Shown: positions 51,591 through 61,071, counted from the stretch's first letter. The stretch is 64,000 bases of DNA from Sphingobium sp052327305 (GCF_052327305.1 NZ_CP182486.1:372001-436000), one strand, 5' to 3'. Program-made: numbers and translations. The notes: generated by a model from the sequence alone, not told the origin.

Positions 51591-53780
51591 TCAGGCGCTA
51601 ATCATCTCGGGCACGATCGGCAGGCTACGAATGCGCTTGCCAGTGGCGGCATAGATTGCATTTGCGAGAGCCGGGATGACAGGCGGCAGGGCTGGTTCCC
51701 CAAGGCCAGTGGGCGAGTAATCCGTCTTGACGAACTCGACGTGAATCGTGGGCGTCTCGGCAATACGCTGAAGCGGATGAGTGTCGAAGTTGCCCTGCTC
51801 CACGGCTCCTTTCACCTGCGTGATCTTCTGTCCGGCGAGTGCCTGCCCCAGACCCTCAATTACCGAACCCTGCACCTGATGAAGCGCATTGATCGGATTG
51901 ATGATCTGACTGCCCACATCGCCCGCCACCCAGACAGTCTTCACTTTGGGAGCGCCATCCTCGATCACGACTTCCAGCACCTCAGCGAAATAGCCCATAT
52001 GGCTGAAGTAGAAGGCGAAGCCCTTGCCGCTGCCCTTGCGCAGGGATTTGCGCCCTGCCCAATCAGCCATGGCGCAGACTTTTTCGATCACGCCTCTGGC
52101 GCGCGTGGTAATAAACGCCGGAGCGTTGCTACCGCGCGAGAGCTCCTGGGGCTTAGCGAACAACTCCAGCATCAGCGTCGGCAGATCCCTGCCCGCAGCC
52201 TCCGCCACCTCGTCGAGAAATGCCTGCGTCACAAAGGCGAGCGCATTCGAGCCGGGTGCGCGCAACCAGCCTGTCGGCAGGTTGGTGGCAAGCATGCTTT
52301 GCTCCAGCAGAACATTGGGGATCAAACCGGCCGGCAGTTCGGTAGCCGGCATTTCTGCGGCCCGAAGTGGCCGTCCACCCTGACCAAACGTAACGAAGTG
52401 GTCATGGAAAGCCGTCAAGGCGCCATCTTTGCCGATCGCGGCACGGAAGCCATGCCAGCCCGCGGGACGGAAGAAGTCCCGCCGCATATCGTCCTGCCTC
52501 GTGTAGAGCAGCTTGACCGGAATACCCGGCACCTGCGCAGCGATGACGGCGACCTGCACCATATAATCGTTCAAAAGGCGGCGACCAAAACCCCCACCGA
52601 TCCGCAGGAAATTGATACGGACCTTCTCGGGAGAAATGTTCAGAGCCTTGGCTACCGATGCACGCCCGCTTTCGGGATTTTGGGTAGGTGCCCAGAGCTC
52701 GATGGCACCATCCTTGAACAAAGCCGTGCAATTCTGCGGCTCAAGAGTGGCGTGAGCCAAAAAGGGATAGCTATAGTCGGCCTTTACCACCTTTGCAGCC
52801 GAGCCGAAGGCGGCATCGACGTCCCCTGTGCGCACAATATCCGCATCGGCCTTGGCGGTCCGGCGCGTCCGCGCCTGGCGCTCATAGTCGTCTGTGGAGA
52901 AACCGCGCTGGGCGGTATCGTCCCACTCCACCTTGAGGGCTTCGCGGGCTTTGTTCGCGGACCACCAGCTTTCGGAGAGGATCGCGACCCCGTCAAAAAG
53001 TGACTCTGCCTGACCGTCGCCCTTGATCGTGAGCACGTGGCGTACACCCGGCTGCGCCCGCACAGCCTCAAGATTCGCGGATTTCAGAGTGCCGCCATAT
53101 GCTGGGCATGTCTCCAACACAGCGTACAGCATGCCGGGCAGCTTGAAATCGATACCATAAAGGGGCTTGCCTGCGACAATCGCCGGGGTGTCCACGCCCA
53201 CGATCGATTTGCCGATGATGCGAAACGCGGACGGCTCTTTCAGCGTCAGGCTCGCAGGATCGGGCGGCGTAATCCGCGCCGCAGCCTCAGCCAACGCCGC
53301 ATAGGTCATGGTTCGGCCGGACGCTGGGTCGGTCACCTTGCCGCTCCCGGTCTTCAACGTCTCGGGCGCGACCTTCCATTGCGCGGCTGCGGCCGCGACA
53401 AGCATCGCTCGTGCCGCAGCGCCGGCACGTCGCGTGGGCAGCCATTCCCGTGGCGTGGTGCGGCTTCCGCCCGCGGTCTGCCCACCGAAGATCGCCTGAT
53501 CAGCATGAGTCTGCTCGATGCTGACCTGCGCCCAGTCGACGTCCAGTTCCTCCGCGATGAGCATCGGGAGCATCGTTTTTGCGCCCTGCCCCACTTCTGC
53601 GTTCTTCGCCCCGATGATGACCCGGTTGTCGGGCAGGATGCGGATGAAGGCGCTCAGGATCACCGGCTGTGTTTCCGCCGCGCTGGCCATCGGCACGCGA
53701 AGGTCAAAGAGCAGGCCTCCGCCGGCCAGTAGCGACGCACTGATAAATCCGCGTCGCGAGAGCGATTCCACCGCGCTCAT
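51591..53780 (-). CDS. iorB: Molybdopterin-binding subunit of an isoquinoline 1-oxidoreductase-like enzyme
   Basis: 729 residues. The N terminus MSAVESLSRRGFISASLL is a Tat signal (SRRGF), so the enzyme is probably exported folded. Xanthine-dehydrogenase-family motifs include GAKNAEVGQGAKTMLPMLIAEEL by segments, GGQTAGGSRTT, GGGFGRRLLNDYMVQVA, RAPGSNALAFVTQAF and a C-terminal LGEPALPPVIPALANAI with the catalytic Glu. IorAB-type enzymes hydroxylate N-heterocycles or oxidise aldehydes. The substrate here is unknown. The ATG overlaps the iorA stop. Confidence 0.9.
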   Translation of the reverse strand: MSAVESLSRRGFISASLLAGGGLLFDLRVPMASAAETQPVILSAFIRILPDNRVIIGAKNAEVGQGAKTMLPMLIAEELDVDWAQVSIEQTHADQAIFGGQTAGGSRTTPREWLPTRRAGAAARAMLVAAAAAQWKVAPETLKTGSGKVTDPASGRTMTYAALAEAAARITPPDPASLTLKEPSAFRIIGKSIVGVDTPAIVAGKPLYGIDFKLPGMLYAVLETCPAYGGTLKSANLEAVRAQPGVRHVLTIKGDGQAESLFDGVAILSESWWSANKAREALKVEWDDTAQRGFSTDDYERQARTRRTAKADADIVRTGDVDAAFGSAAKVVKADYSYPFLAHATLEPQNCTALFKDGAIELWAPTQNPESGRASVAKALNISPEKVRINFLRIGGGFGRRLLNDYMVQVAVIAAQVPGIPVKLLYTRQDDMRRDFFRPAGWHGFRAAIGKDGALTAFHDHFVTFGQGGRPLRAAEMPATELPAGLIPNVLLEQSMLATNLPTGWLRAPGSNALAFVTQAFLDEVAEAAGRDLPTLMLELFAKPQELSRGSNAPAFITTRARGVIEKVCAMADWAGRKSLRKGSGKGFAFYFSHMGYFAEVLEVVIEDGAPKVKTVWVAGDVGSQIINPINALHQVQGSVIEGLGQALAGQKITQVKGAVEQGNFDTHPLQRIAETPTIHVEFVKTDYSPTGLGEPALPPVIPALANAIYAATGKRIRSLPIVPEMISA

Positions 53781-54238
53781 GCGGCTGCTCCTGCGGCCGC
53801 CTTGATCGCTGCTCGAATGCGGACGTAAGTGGAGCAGCGGCACAAATTACCTTGCATAGCGGCGTCGATATCGTCGTCGCTCGGCTTCGGGGTCTGATTG
53901 AGCAGCGCCACCGCGCTCATGATCTGACCCGCCTGACAATAGCCGCATTGCGGCACATCCTGTTCGATCCACGCAGCCGCGATACGCTTGCCTGCTGGAC
54001 TTGCCGCTACACTCTCGATGGTTGTGATCGACATGCCGTCTACGTCACCCACCGGGGTCTGGCAGGCCCGGGTCGGGGCGCCATCGACATGAACGGTGCA
54101 AGCACCGCAAAGGCCGGCACCACACCCGAATTTCGTGCCCACAAGGTCGAGATCCTCGCGCAGGACCCACAGCAGAGGCTTGGTCGGGTCGCCATCGACC
54201 GAGCGCTTCTTTCCATTCACTGTCAAATTGACCGGCAT
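53777..54238 (-). CDS. iorA: 2Fe-2S subunit of the isoquinoline 1-oxidoreductase-like enzyme
   Basis: 153 residues. The plant-type ferredoxin site is GCGAGLCGACTVHVDG with a further Cys in RACQTPV. The second cluster site is CGYCQAGQIM and CRCSTYVRIR. It passes electrons from the molybdenum subunit encoded downstream. An external acceptor, often a cytochrome subunit, is not encoded next to it. Confidence 0.93.
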   Translation of the reverse strand: MPVNLTVNGKKRSVDGDPTKPLLWVLREDLDLVGTKFGCGAGLCGACTVHVDGAPTRACQTPVGDVDGMSITTIESVAASPAGKRIAAAWIEQDVPQCGYCQAGQIMSAVALLNQTPKPSDDDIDAAMQGNLCRCSTYVRIRAAIKAAAGAAA

Positions 54239-54432
54239 AGGCCCTCCCGTTCGGCGATATTGGGGCGGAAGTCCTGCCCTTGTCTACCCCCGGCTCGGAT
54301 CGAATGAGGCGTTTGACGTAGAGCGTCCTGCTTGCGTCTATTTCGTCCCAAACGGGATTGCATGACCTGCACAAGGTTGGCGCCGCACACGTCGGTAGCG
54401 CAGCTCAATCACCTCCATACGTCATACACCCC

Positions 54433-55317
54433 ATGTCTCCCGCCCGGTTGCCCAATCAGATACCCGTTATGAACGCCCAGTCCGCGATTTCCGCGTCGTT
54501 TCACTGTGAACCCGAGCGAGTGAGCGGGCACGCCATGATCGCGTTCTCCAAACGAGAAATCCGGGACATGGCAGAGGTCGCTCCTGCGCGCTTATTGTTC
54601 CCGGAAGGCAAGAAGAGCGACTTCCCGCTCGTATTCGTAACAAGCACCAGCGGAGGCCTTGCCGGCGGTGATCGCATGACGTTGGCGATATCGATCGCCC
54701 CTGGCGCCTCCGGCACGGTCGTTCCCCAGACAGCCGAGAAGATACATGGCAGCCGGCCTGAGGAACCCCCGACTACGATCAAGACCCGCATCTCTATTGG
54801 CGAAGGTGGCCGATGCGAATGGGTGGCGCATGAAGCCATCCTGTTTGATCGCGGCAGAATGCGCCGGTCTCTTGATATAGATCTGACCGCAGACGCACGC
54901 GTTCTGGCTATGGAAACATTGGAACTGAGCCGCGACACTCAAGATGAGGCCTGCACAAACGGGTCCATTTACGACAGCTGGACTATTCAGCGCGATGGCC
55001 GTCTGATCTGGTCAGACACGCTGCGCTTTGAAGGGGAGATCCCCCAACTCGAAGAGCCGCCCTCCAACGATGCCCCTGCTCCAGCAAGTGCGACGCTTGT
55101 CTATGCCGGACCAGACGCACGGGATCACCTGGCGCTGGCGCGGACACTCATGGCGCCTGCCGGCGGGAAAGTGATAGATTTCGATGGCCTACTGGTCATG
55201 CGGCTAAGCAGCGGCGATCCCCAGACGCTGCGGCGGGATTTGATGCGGGCGGGCGGGGTTCTGCGGGCTGCGATATTCGGGGTGTCGCCTTCCATGGCCG
55301 CCATCGGCTATCGTTAG
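54433..55317 (+). CDS. ureD: UreD-like urease accessory protein, orphan
   Basis: About 294 residues (282 if the ATG at 54469 is used). UreD/UreH signatures are clear: APARLLFPEG, TSGGLAGGDRMTLAISI, VPQTAEKIHGS, EWVAHEAILFDRGRMRRSLDIDL by segments, and QRDGRLIWSDTLRF. UreD is the scaffold that helps deliver nickel to apo-urease with UreF and UreG. No ureA, B, C, E, F or G lies in the window. The C terminus ends SMAAIGYR instead of the usual PRxW-type end. No ribosome site is evident at either start. It may belong to a urease cluster elsewhere or be a remnant. Confidence 0.8.
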   Translation: MSPARLPNQIPVMNAQSAISASFHCEPERVSGHAMIAFSKREIRDMAEVAPARLLFPEGKKSDFPLVFVTSTSGGLAGGDRMTLAISIAPGASGTVVPQTAEKIHGSRPEEPPTTIKTRISIGEGGRCEWVAHEAILFDRGRMRRSLDIDLTADARVLAMETLELSRDTQDEACTNGSIYDSWTIQRDGRLIWSDTLRFEGEIPQLEEPPSNDAPAPASATLVYAGPDARDHLALARTLMAPAGGKVIDFDGLLVMRLSSGDPQTLRRDLMRAGGVLRAAIFGVSPSMAAIGYR

Positions 55318-55485
55318 ACCATGACGCTGAGGACATGCTGCACGATTGACGCCCGAGGTCGCATGGACAGGTCAGCCGGCTTATGACGGCCGCCGCAACC
55401 GTTGCGTCGGCAACGCGCGCCCATCCCTTTCATTTGCTGCACGCCTCCGGCGCTCGGCTCTCGTTATCAGTCAGGTAAACGAACG

Positions 55486-57219
55486 ATGCCGCACACGGAA
55501 CATTGGCTAGAGCGCGTTTTACCCGATCCTGCGGCGCGCTACGTCTCGCCGCCTCTCGGCCATTTTTTGGGAATAATGACGGTTTTCCTGCTTACCGATG
55601 CGGCGCTGATCGGTGGCTTGTACGGGCTTTTTTCCAACCGGGCGCCCGCAGCAGCAAGCCAGCTTGCTCCCCTGATGCTGGCGCTCTTCCTCCTGTTCCT
55701 GATGCTAGGCGGGGTATTGGCGTGGATGATCGTGCTCGCTCATCACAGCAGGCGATCTGCAATGGAGGAGAGTGAACATCATGTGCAGAAGCTCCTGGAA
55801 GAGATCAAGGCGCATAGCGCAACGGAAGCTGAACTCCAGAAAGCCAAGGAGGCCGCCGAGGCAGCCAATACCGCCAAGAGCCGCTATCTTCTGAGCGTCA
55901 GCCACGAGATCCGATCGCCGCTCAATTCCATTTATGGTTATGCCCAGCTTATGGAGCGTGGACATGAGGTCGCGCCCATTGAGGCCGCAAAGGTCATTCG
56001 CCGCAGCGCAGAGCATCTCACGAATCTCGTCGAAGGCTTGCTTGACATCTCTCAGATGGAAAGCGGCGTGTTGCGCATCTCCAACGACACGGTCCGCTTC
56101 TCACCCTTTGTGGACCAGATCGCCGACATGTTTCGGCCGCAAGCTCTCGGGAAAGGCATCGAATTCGATTATCAGCGACCAGAGCAGCTGCCTGATTTCG
56201 TAAGGACGGACCAGAAGCGTCTGCGGCAGATCCTCATCAATCTCCTGTCAAACGCCATCAAGTTCACACGTACCGGATCTGTGATATTCCGCATTCGATA
56301 TCGCAGCCAGCTCGCGACATTCGAGATTATCGACACGGGTATCGGTATCGCGCCCGCCGACATGGCGCGGGTCTTCGAGCCCTTCGAGCGGGGCGGCAAT
56401 CCGGATGCCCAGCGTCAGAAGGGCGTGGGCCTTGGACTCGCAATTACCCAGGCTCTGGTTCGTATCCTGGGCGGTGACCTAGCGGTCAAAAGCACCCCGG
56501 GTAAGGGCACGCATTTCACGATGCGCCTGATGATGGGCCAGGTCACAGCGCCGGTGGTGAATATGTCCCTCGCCGGTCGAGCCTCGGGCTATGAGGGAGA
56601 GAGGCGCAAGATCCTGCTGATCGACGATGACGTGGCCCAGCTCGCGTTGCTGCGCAGTCTGCTAGAACCACTGGATTTCCAAGTAGCGGAGGCGAGAAAC
56701 GGACCGGAGGGGCTTTTGATGGCAGAGCGCCTGCCTCCCGATATTGTTCTGCTCGACGTGTCGATGCCGGGAGAATCGGGCTGGGAGGTCGCCAAATCCT
56801 TGCGAAAGCGCTTTGGCCCAGCACTGCGCATCATCATGGTCTCCGGAAACGCCCATGAATTCAGTCGGGGTAACGATGGACGAGCGGCCCACGACCAGTT
56901 CCTTCTTAAACCGATTCAACTCGACGCCCTGCTCGATGCCATTGCGGACCATTTGGACATTCGTTGGACCGGGGACGGAGCTCAACGAGAAAAAGCGGCG
57001 GAGGAGGCGCCCTCCCCGTCCCTGCCCGAAGAGGCTGCCCCGTTCCTGGCGGACATAGAAAGGAAGGCGGTCATTGGCCATGTGCGGGGCATAGAAGCGA
57101 GCGTGCGCGCGCTTGAGACCGCCATACCCGCCGCCGGGCCGCTCGCGACACGACTGCTCGCCTATCTCGATCGATTTGACCTCAAGGGTCTTATCAATGC
57201 AATCAGGGCCGCACGATGA
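55486..57219 (+). CDS. Membrane hybrid sensor histidine kinase
   Basis: 577 residues. Two membrane helices (about 28-50 and 60-85) enclose only a short loop, so it has no large periplasmic sensor. A coiled coil at 93-130 leads to the H-box SVSHEIRSPLNSI with His140. The HATPase domain shows INLLSNAIKFT, DTGIGIAP and GVGLGLAITQALVRILGG. A receiver domain (KILLIDDD, VLLDVSMPG, LLKPIQ) and a helical tail of about 60 residues follow. It overlaps the next gene (ATGA), a LuxR-type regulator, so they form a phosphorelay pair. The signal is unknown. Confidence 0.92.
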   Translation: MPHTEHWLERVLPDPAARYVSPPLGHFLGIMTVFLLTDAALIGGLYGLFSNRAPAAASQLAPLMLALFLLFLMLGGVLAWMIVLAHHSRRSAMEESEHHVQKLLEEIKAHSATEAELQKAKEAAEAANTAKSRYLLSVSHEIRSPLNSIYGYAQLMERGHEVAPIEAAKVIRRSAEHLTNLVEGLLDISQMESGVLRISNDTVRFSPFVDQIADMFRPQALGKGIEFDYQRPEQLPDFVRTDQKRLRQILINLLSNAIKFTRTGSVIFRIRYRSQLATFEIIDTGIGIAPADMARVFEPFERGGNPDAQRQKGVGLGLAITQALVRILGGDLAVKSTPGKGTHFTMRLMMGQVTAPVVNMSLAGRASGYEGERRKILLIDDDVAQLALLRSLLEPLDFQVAEARNGPEGLLMAERLPPDIVLLDVSMPGESGWEVAKSLRKRFGPALRIIMVSGNAHEFSRGNDGRAAHDQFLLKPIQLDALLDAIADHLDIRWTGDGAQREKAAEEAPSPSLPEEAAPFLADIERKAVIGHVRGIEASVRALETAIPAAGPLATRLLAYLDRFDLKGLINAIRAAR

Positions 57220-58145
57220 CTCCTCCCTATCCTTCTTCCGATACCGTCCTCGTGGTCGACGACACGCCGGAGTCGCTCCATTTTCTGACGGACACGCTCG
57301 AGGCCGCAGGAATCTCCGTGCTGATCGCGACGAGCGGCGAGGCTACTCTCACCCTCTTCGAGCATGTCGTGCCGGATCTCGTTCTCATGGATGCAGTCAT
57401 GCCGGGTATGGACGGTTTCGAGACGACCCGCGCGATCAAGGCGCTGCCAGCGGGTGAACGCTTGCCCATCATCTTCATGACGGGCCTGACTGAAAGCGAG
57501 CATGTCGTCCACGCACTCGAATCCGGAGGCGTCGATTATGTGCGAAAGCCCATCGTGGTCGAGGAGTTGCTCGCCCGCGTGAGGGTTCATCTTGGGAATG
57601 CGCGGCGTGCCCAAGGCAGCGAATTCGCGCTTGATGCCACTGGCCGCAACCTCATTGCCGTTACAGGTACAGGGGCCGAGCGGATCAGCTGGACCACACC
57701 CGCCGCCGAGCGACTAATGCAGACTCTCGAGCCAACATGGTCTCGGGCGGACGGTGCGCTGCCGCGCATCCTTCAAGCGTCCATCACCCGAATGGCGCAG
57801 GACGACGCGCAAGCCGGCGCCGTGACGAAGATAGATCTCGGAACGGGAGAGACGATCGAATTGATCGTCGTCGGTCGTCCACGTCCCGAAGAATTGCTGA
57901 TCCGCATCAATCATCTCGATCCACAAGCCGATATTGTTCGCTTGCAAGGTCATTTCGGGCTGACTCAGCGTGAGGCCGAAGTCCTTTTGTGGCTCAGTTA
58001 TGGAAAACCCAATCGCGTCATAAGCGAAATTCTCTCGATCAGCCCGCGCACTGTGAACAAGCATCTGGAGCAGATTTTCGAGAAACTGGGGGTCGAAACG
58101 CGCGCTGCCGCCGCCGCGTTCGCCGTCCGCGTGATCACGCAATAG
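57216..58145 (+). CDS. Two-component response regulator, REC plus LuxR-type HTH
   Basis: 309 residues. The receiver has Asp15/Asp16, phosphoacceptor Asp59 (LVLMDAVMPG) and Lys111 (DYVRKPI). A middle region of about 100 residues (about 130-235) looks like a degenerate PAS or linker. The C-terminal LuxR/FixJ HTH reads FGLTQREAEVLLWLSYGKPN, SPRTVNKHLEQIFEKLGVETR. It is coupled by ATGA overlap to the hybrid kinase. Possible targets are the adjacent ureD or the ThuA-RraA-SnoaL genes. Confidence 0.92.
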   Translation: MTPPYPSSDTVLVVDDTPESLHFLTDTLEAAGISVLIATSGEATLTLFEHVVPDLVLMDAVMPGMDGFETTRAIKALPAGERLPIIFMTGLTESEHVVHALESGGVDYVRKPIVVEELLARVRVHLGNARRAQGSEFALDATGRNLIAVTGTGAERISWTTPAAERLMQTLEPTWSRADGALPRILQASITRMAQDDAQAGAVTKIDLGTGETIELIVVGRPRPEELLIRINHLDPQADIVRLQGHFGLTQREAEVLLWLSYGKPNRVISEILSISPRTVNKHLEQIFEKLGVETRAAAAAFAVRVITQ

Positions 58146-58325
58146 CACCCGTAGCGAGAACCGACCTTCTTCACCGCTCCCGAGCCCATTGGTAAGGTGT
58201 GCGGAATGTGTCATGCCTCCTTTACGAGCCGTGGCGAACATGAAGATTCGCACGCGCTGTTTGCTGGGAGGGGGTCGTTTGAAATTCGGTACACGTCGCA
58301 GGTACGCCCTGAGCCTTATCGCGAA

Positions 58326-59219
58326 ATGACGGCACGGCGCACTCATCTTGTCAGGCTCCTGTTGGCCTTGGGCACGCTCTTGCTGCTTCAGAGCCCACAA
58401 CTTGCGTCGGCGCAGGTTCCTAAGAAAAAGATCGTCCTGATCGGCAGCCCCAAGGAACATGGTTCGCCGGGCCGGCATGAATATGAAAAGGACTTGCGCG
58501 AACTGGCCTGGGCACTGGAGCATTCCGGCGCCAGCGAGCGGATCTCGACCCAAGTCGTCATCGGCAAGGCCCCCCGGGACTTGAGGCTGTTCGAAGACGC
58601 GGACGCGATCGTAATCCACGGCAACGGGGACTGGCTCAAGCGCGAGACCGGCGCTTTCTTCCCGCAGTTTGGGGACACGGACGGGCACACCTACGACGCG
58701 GAAACGCTCAAATTTCTTGAAGGGTTTGATGCGCTTATAAAACGCAAGAAGACCGGACTCGTCGTATTCCACTACACTATGTGGGTAGAGAACTGGGTTG
58801 CTCGCCGATATTTCCTGAGTTGGCTGGGCGGTCTGTGGATTCCCTACGCCTCGCATAACCCGGTCGACAACTGGGCGATCAAACCCATCCGGTCCTCACA
58901 TCCTGTTCTGCGCGGCGTGAAGCACTGGACGGCGCGTGATGAAATGTATTCACGCTTCTTTCTAAGCGACAACCCTGGTCGTACTGTATTGTTGAGCGCC
59001 ATCCCGCAGAAGAAGGAAAACGGCGCAACCAATCCGGTCGCATGGGCCTATAACCGACCCGAGGGAGGGCGTTCCATTGTCTGGGGAGGAAATGACTTCC
59101 ACGACAATATCCATCTTTTCGCTCAGCAGCGCCGCTTTCTAGTGAACGCCATATTATGGTCGGCAGGTGTAGTGGTGCCGCGCGGCGGTGCCAGCGTGCC
59201 ACCACCGCCGGAACTTTGA
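58326..59219 (+). CDS. Exported ThuA-like protein
   Basis: 297 residues. The signal peptide is MTARRTHLVRLLLALGTLLLL with cleavage near LASAQ (residue 30). The mature protein has the ThuA glutamine-amidotransferase-like fold: KKIVLIGSPKEHGSPGRHEYEKD, ADAIVIHGNGDWLKR, KTGLVVFHYTMWVENWVARRYF by segments, and GRSIVWGGNDFHDN. ThuA domains occur in sugar-utilisation loci and are of uncertain activity. The start at 58326 is set by the signal peptide. It is followed after 68 bases by the RraA-like gene. Confidence 0.82.
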   Translation: MTARRTHLVRLLLALGTLLLLQSPQLASAQVPKKKIVLIGSPKEHGSPGRHEYEKDLRELAWALEHSGASERISTQVVIGKAPRDLRLFEDADAIVIHGNGDWLKRETGAFFPQFGDTDGHTYDAETLKFLEGFDALIKRKKTGLVVFHYTMWVENWVARRYFLSWLGGLWIPYASHNPVDNWAIKPIRSSHPVLRGVKHWTARDEMYSRFFLSDNPGRTVLLSAIPQKKENGATNPVAWAYNRPEGGRSIVWGGNDFHDNIHLFAQQRRFLVNAILWSAGVVVPRGGASVPPPPEL

Positions 59220-59287
59220 GTGCATTGACGTAAACCATCACCTGACCGAGACACACTCCGGCAGGCTGGACAGAAGGGGATATAGGG

Positions 59288-60274
59288 ATGCCATTGAATC
59301 AGCCGTTCCGCTTATGCGCGCTTGCCCTACTGGCGGTGTCGCTTGCTCCTCAGGCGTCGGCCGGCGAAGGCTTCTTCTCCAGCGAGGAGGTGGTCCGGTA
59401 CACGCCCGCATGGACGGGCGAGCGGTTTCCGGACGGCCGCCCCAAAGTATCTGACGACATACTGGAGCGTATGAAGTCGGTCACGCTGGAGGAAGCATGG
59501 GCGACGCTGCGCGGCGCCGGCTTCAATCATCAATATGAGGATGGCTGGCTATCACTCCTGCCCGACAAGGTGATGGTCGGCCGTGCGCTCACTGCACAGT
59601 GGATGCCTGGGCGACCTGACATCCAGACCGTGATCGAGAAGGACGGTGCGGCGGCTGGCCGCAAGGGCGCGATGAATGCCTGGCCGGTGGATATGCTCCA
59701 GAAAGGCGACGTTTATGTCGCCGATCATTTCGGCCTCAAGGAAAACGGCCCTTCGGTCGGCGATAATGTCGCCAACGCCATCTATGCGCGAACAGGCAAC
59801 GGCATCGTCTATGACGGAGCGATACGCGACATCGAAGGACTGAAGGAGTTGCCGAACTTCGTCTCCTTTGTCCGCTCATATGATCCGTCCCACCACTTCG
59901 GCTCTTCGGCGACGGGCGCGCGTCTCAACTCCACCATGGTTGGCATCAACGGTCCCACGAGAATTGGCAAAGCCACCGTCATGCCCGGCGATGTCGTGCT
60001 TGGTCGCTCCGGTGGCGTGATATTCATCCCGCCACAGCTTGCCGAACGTGTCGTCAAACTCTCGGAGGTCACCCGCCTGCGGGATATGTTCGGCCACCAG
60101 CGCCTGCGAGAGGGCAAGTATACCGCCGGTCAGATCGACACGCGGTGGACTGATGCGATCGAGGCAGATTATCTTTCCTGGTTGCGCGCCAACCAGAACA
60201 AGCTGCCCGTTAAGGCAGAAGTCATTCGCCAAATGATAGACAGCCGCGAAAAAGGTATACCTTACGAAGGCTAA
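59288..60274 (+). CDS. Exported RraA-like protein
   Basis: 328 residues. The signal peptide ends near ASAGE (residue 26). The mature part carries an RraA/HMG-aldolase-like core: MLQKGDVYVADHFG, SVGDNVANAIYARTGNGIVYDGAIRDIEGLKEL by segments, VMPGDVVLGRSGGVIFIPPQLAERVV. The DG-x2-RD motif of the metal-binding aldolases is present (DGAIRD). RraA proteins are normally cytoplasmic, either RNase E inhibitors or aldolases and decarboxylases. A secretion signal makes an enzymatic role on a periplasmic substrate more likely. An extension of about 60 residues precedes and one of about 50 follows the core. Confidence 0.82.
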   Translation: MPLNQPFRLCALALLAVSLAPQASAGEGFFSSEEVVRYTPAWTGERFPDGRPKVSDDILERMKSVTLEEAWATLRGAGFNHQYEDGWLSLLPDKVMVGRALTAQWMPGRPDIQTVIEKDGAAAGRKGAMNAWPVDMLQKGDVYVADHFGLKENGPSVGDNVANAIYARTGNGIVYDGAIRDIEGLKELPNFVSFVRSYDPSHHFGSSATGARLNSTMVGINGPTRIGKATVMPGDVVLGRSGGVIFIPPQLAERVVKLSEVTRLRDMFGHQRLREGKYTAGQIDTRWTDAIEADYLSWLRANQNKLPVKAEVIRQMIDSREKGIPYEG

Positions 60275-60326
60275 ACGCATAAGAAGCCACGCCATTCATT
60301 TGAGAAACCACTCAAGGGAGAAGATC

Positions 60327-60764
60327 ATGTCGTTCCGTCTCGTTTCCGCTTCCATCATTGCCAGCGTCTGCCTGGCCGGTGCGGCCTATGCAGCATCCCC
60401 TGCCGAGGTCGTGCAGCGCCATGTCGATTCGATGAAGACGGGCGACATCACGCGCATCATGGATGATTATTCGGCTGACACAGTCGTGATCACGCCGAAG
60501 GGGCTCGTCGCAGGTCAGACCCCTGCCGATGGGCCGGGCGTCTACTCCGGTTCGGCCAACGCCCAGCGCGTCTTTGCGACCATCACCGCCAAGCCCAACC
60601 TGCCTGGCGTAAAGGCCATGGAAACGCGGATCGAGCCGGTCGGAACCGATGGCGCCCTCCTTTACTGGGTGCAGAACAAGGGTCAGTCCAACCAGGTTTC
60701 CGGCAAGGACGTGTTCATCGTCCGCAACGACAAGATCGTCTATCAGGCCATTCTCGTCGACTGA
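60327..60764 (+). CDS. Exported SnoaL/NTF2-like protein
   Basis: 145 residues. The signal peptide MSFRLVSASIIASVCLAGAA is cleaved near AYAAS. The mature part is a small NTF2-like alpha+beta barrel: VVQRHVDSMKTGDITRIMDDYSADTVVIT by segments, LYWVQNKG and KDVFIVRNDKIVYQAI. Such domains are ligand pockets or small enzymes with no common reaction. GGGAG lies upstream of the ATG at 60327. It follows the RraA-like gene by 52 bases and is probably in the same unit. Confidence 0.8.
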   Translation: MSFRLVSASIIASVCLAGAAYAASPAEVVQRHVDSMKTGDITRIMDDYSADTVVITPKGLVAGQTPADGPGVYSGSANAQRVFATITAKPNLPGVKAMETRIEPVGTDGALLYWVQNKGQSNQVSGKDVFIVRNDKIVYQAILVD

Positions 60765-60906
60765 TCCAGCATCACCTCGAAGCCGCTACCTGAGTGTAAC
60801 GCACTCTCGTAGCGGCGAAGACTATCCTCCCTTGCCCATCCGGCGCTCTTTCGCTCGGATGCGATCACCCGTTGACCTGATCTAATATCGCGTCCTATGG
60901 CGCCCG
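60765..60906 (+). other. Gap with a long hairpin, left part of the 423-base stretch before btuB
   Basis: GCCGCTAC (60782-60789) pairs with GTAGCGGC (60809-60816), enclosing GAGTG/CACTC. No T-run follows. It may end the ThuA-RraA-SnoaL transcript with Rho or protect the 3' end. The rest must hold the promoter of the riboswitch transcript, but I see no clear boxes. Confidence 0.4.
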
Positions 60907-61071
60907 GAGCGACAGGTTCCCCTTAATCGGGGATTGAAATGGGAACGGGGTTCAAGACCCCGGCTGCCCCTGCAACTGTGAGCGGCGAGCCACTACGCCA
61001 TATGCCATTGGGATGAGAATCCTGAGAAGGCGGCGAGGACCGGCACTGACCCGCAAGCCAGGAGACCTGCC
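60907..61071 (+). promoter_or_regulatory. Cobalamin riboswitch
   Basis: The conserved core is plain: CCCCTGCAACTGTGAGCGG near 60967-60985 followed by GAGCCACT, and CCGCAAGCCAGGAGACCTGC at 61051-61070. The GGTTCCCC/GGGGATT hairpin region lies at the 5' end. It precedes btuB by about 117 bases. In Gram-negatives adenosylcobalamin binding usually lowers translation or transcription of uptake genes. Confidence 0.96.
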
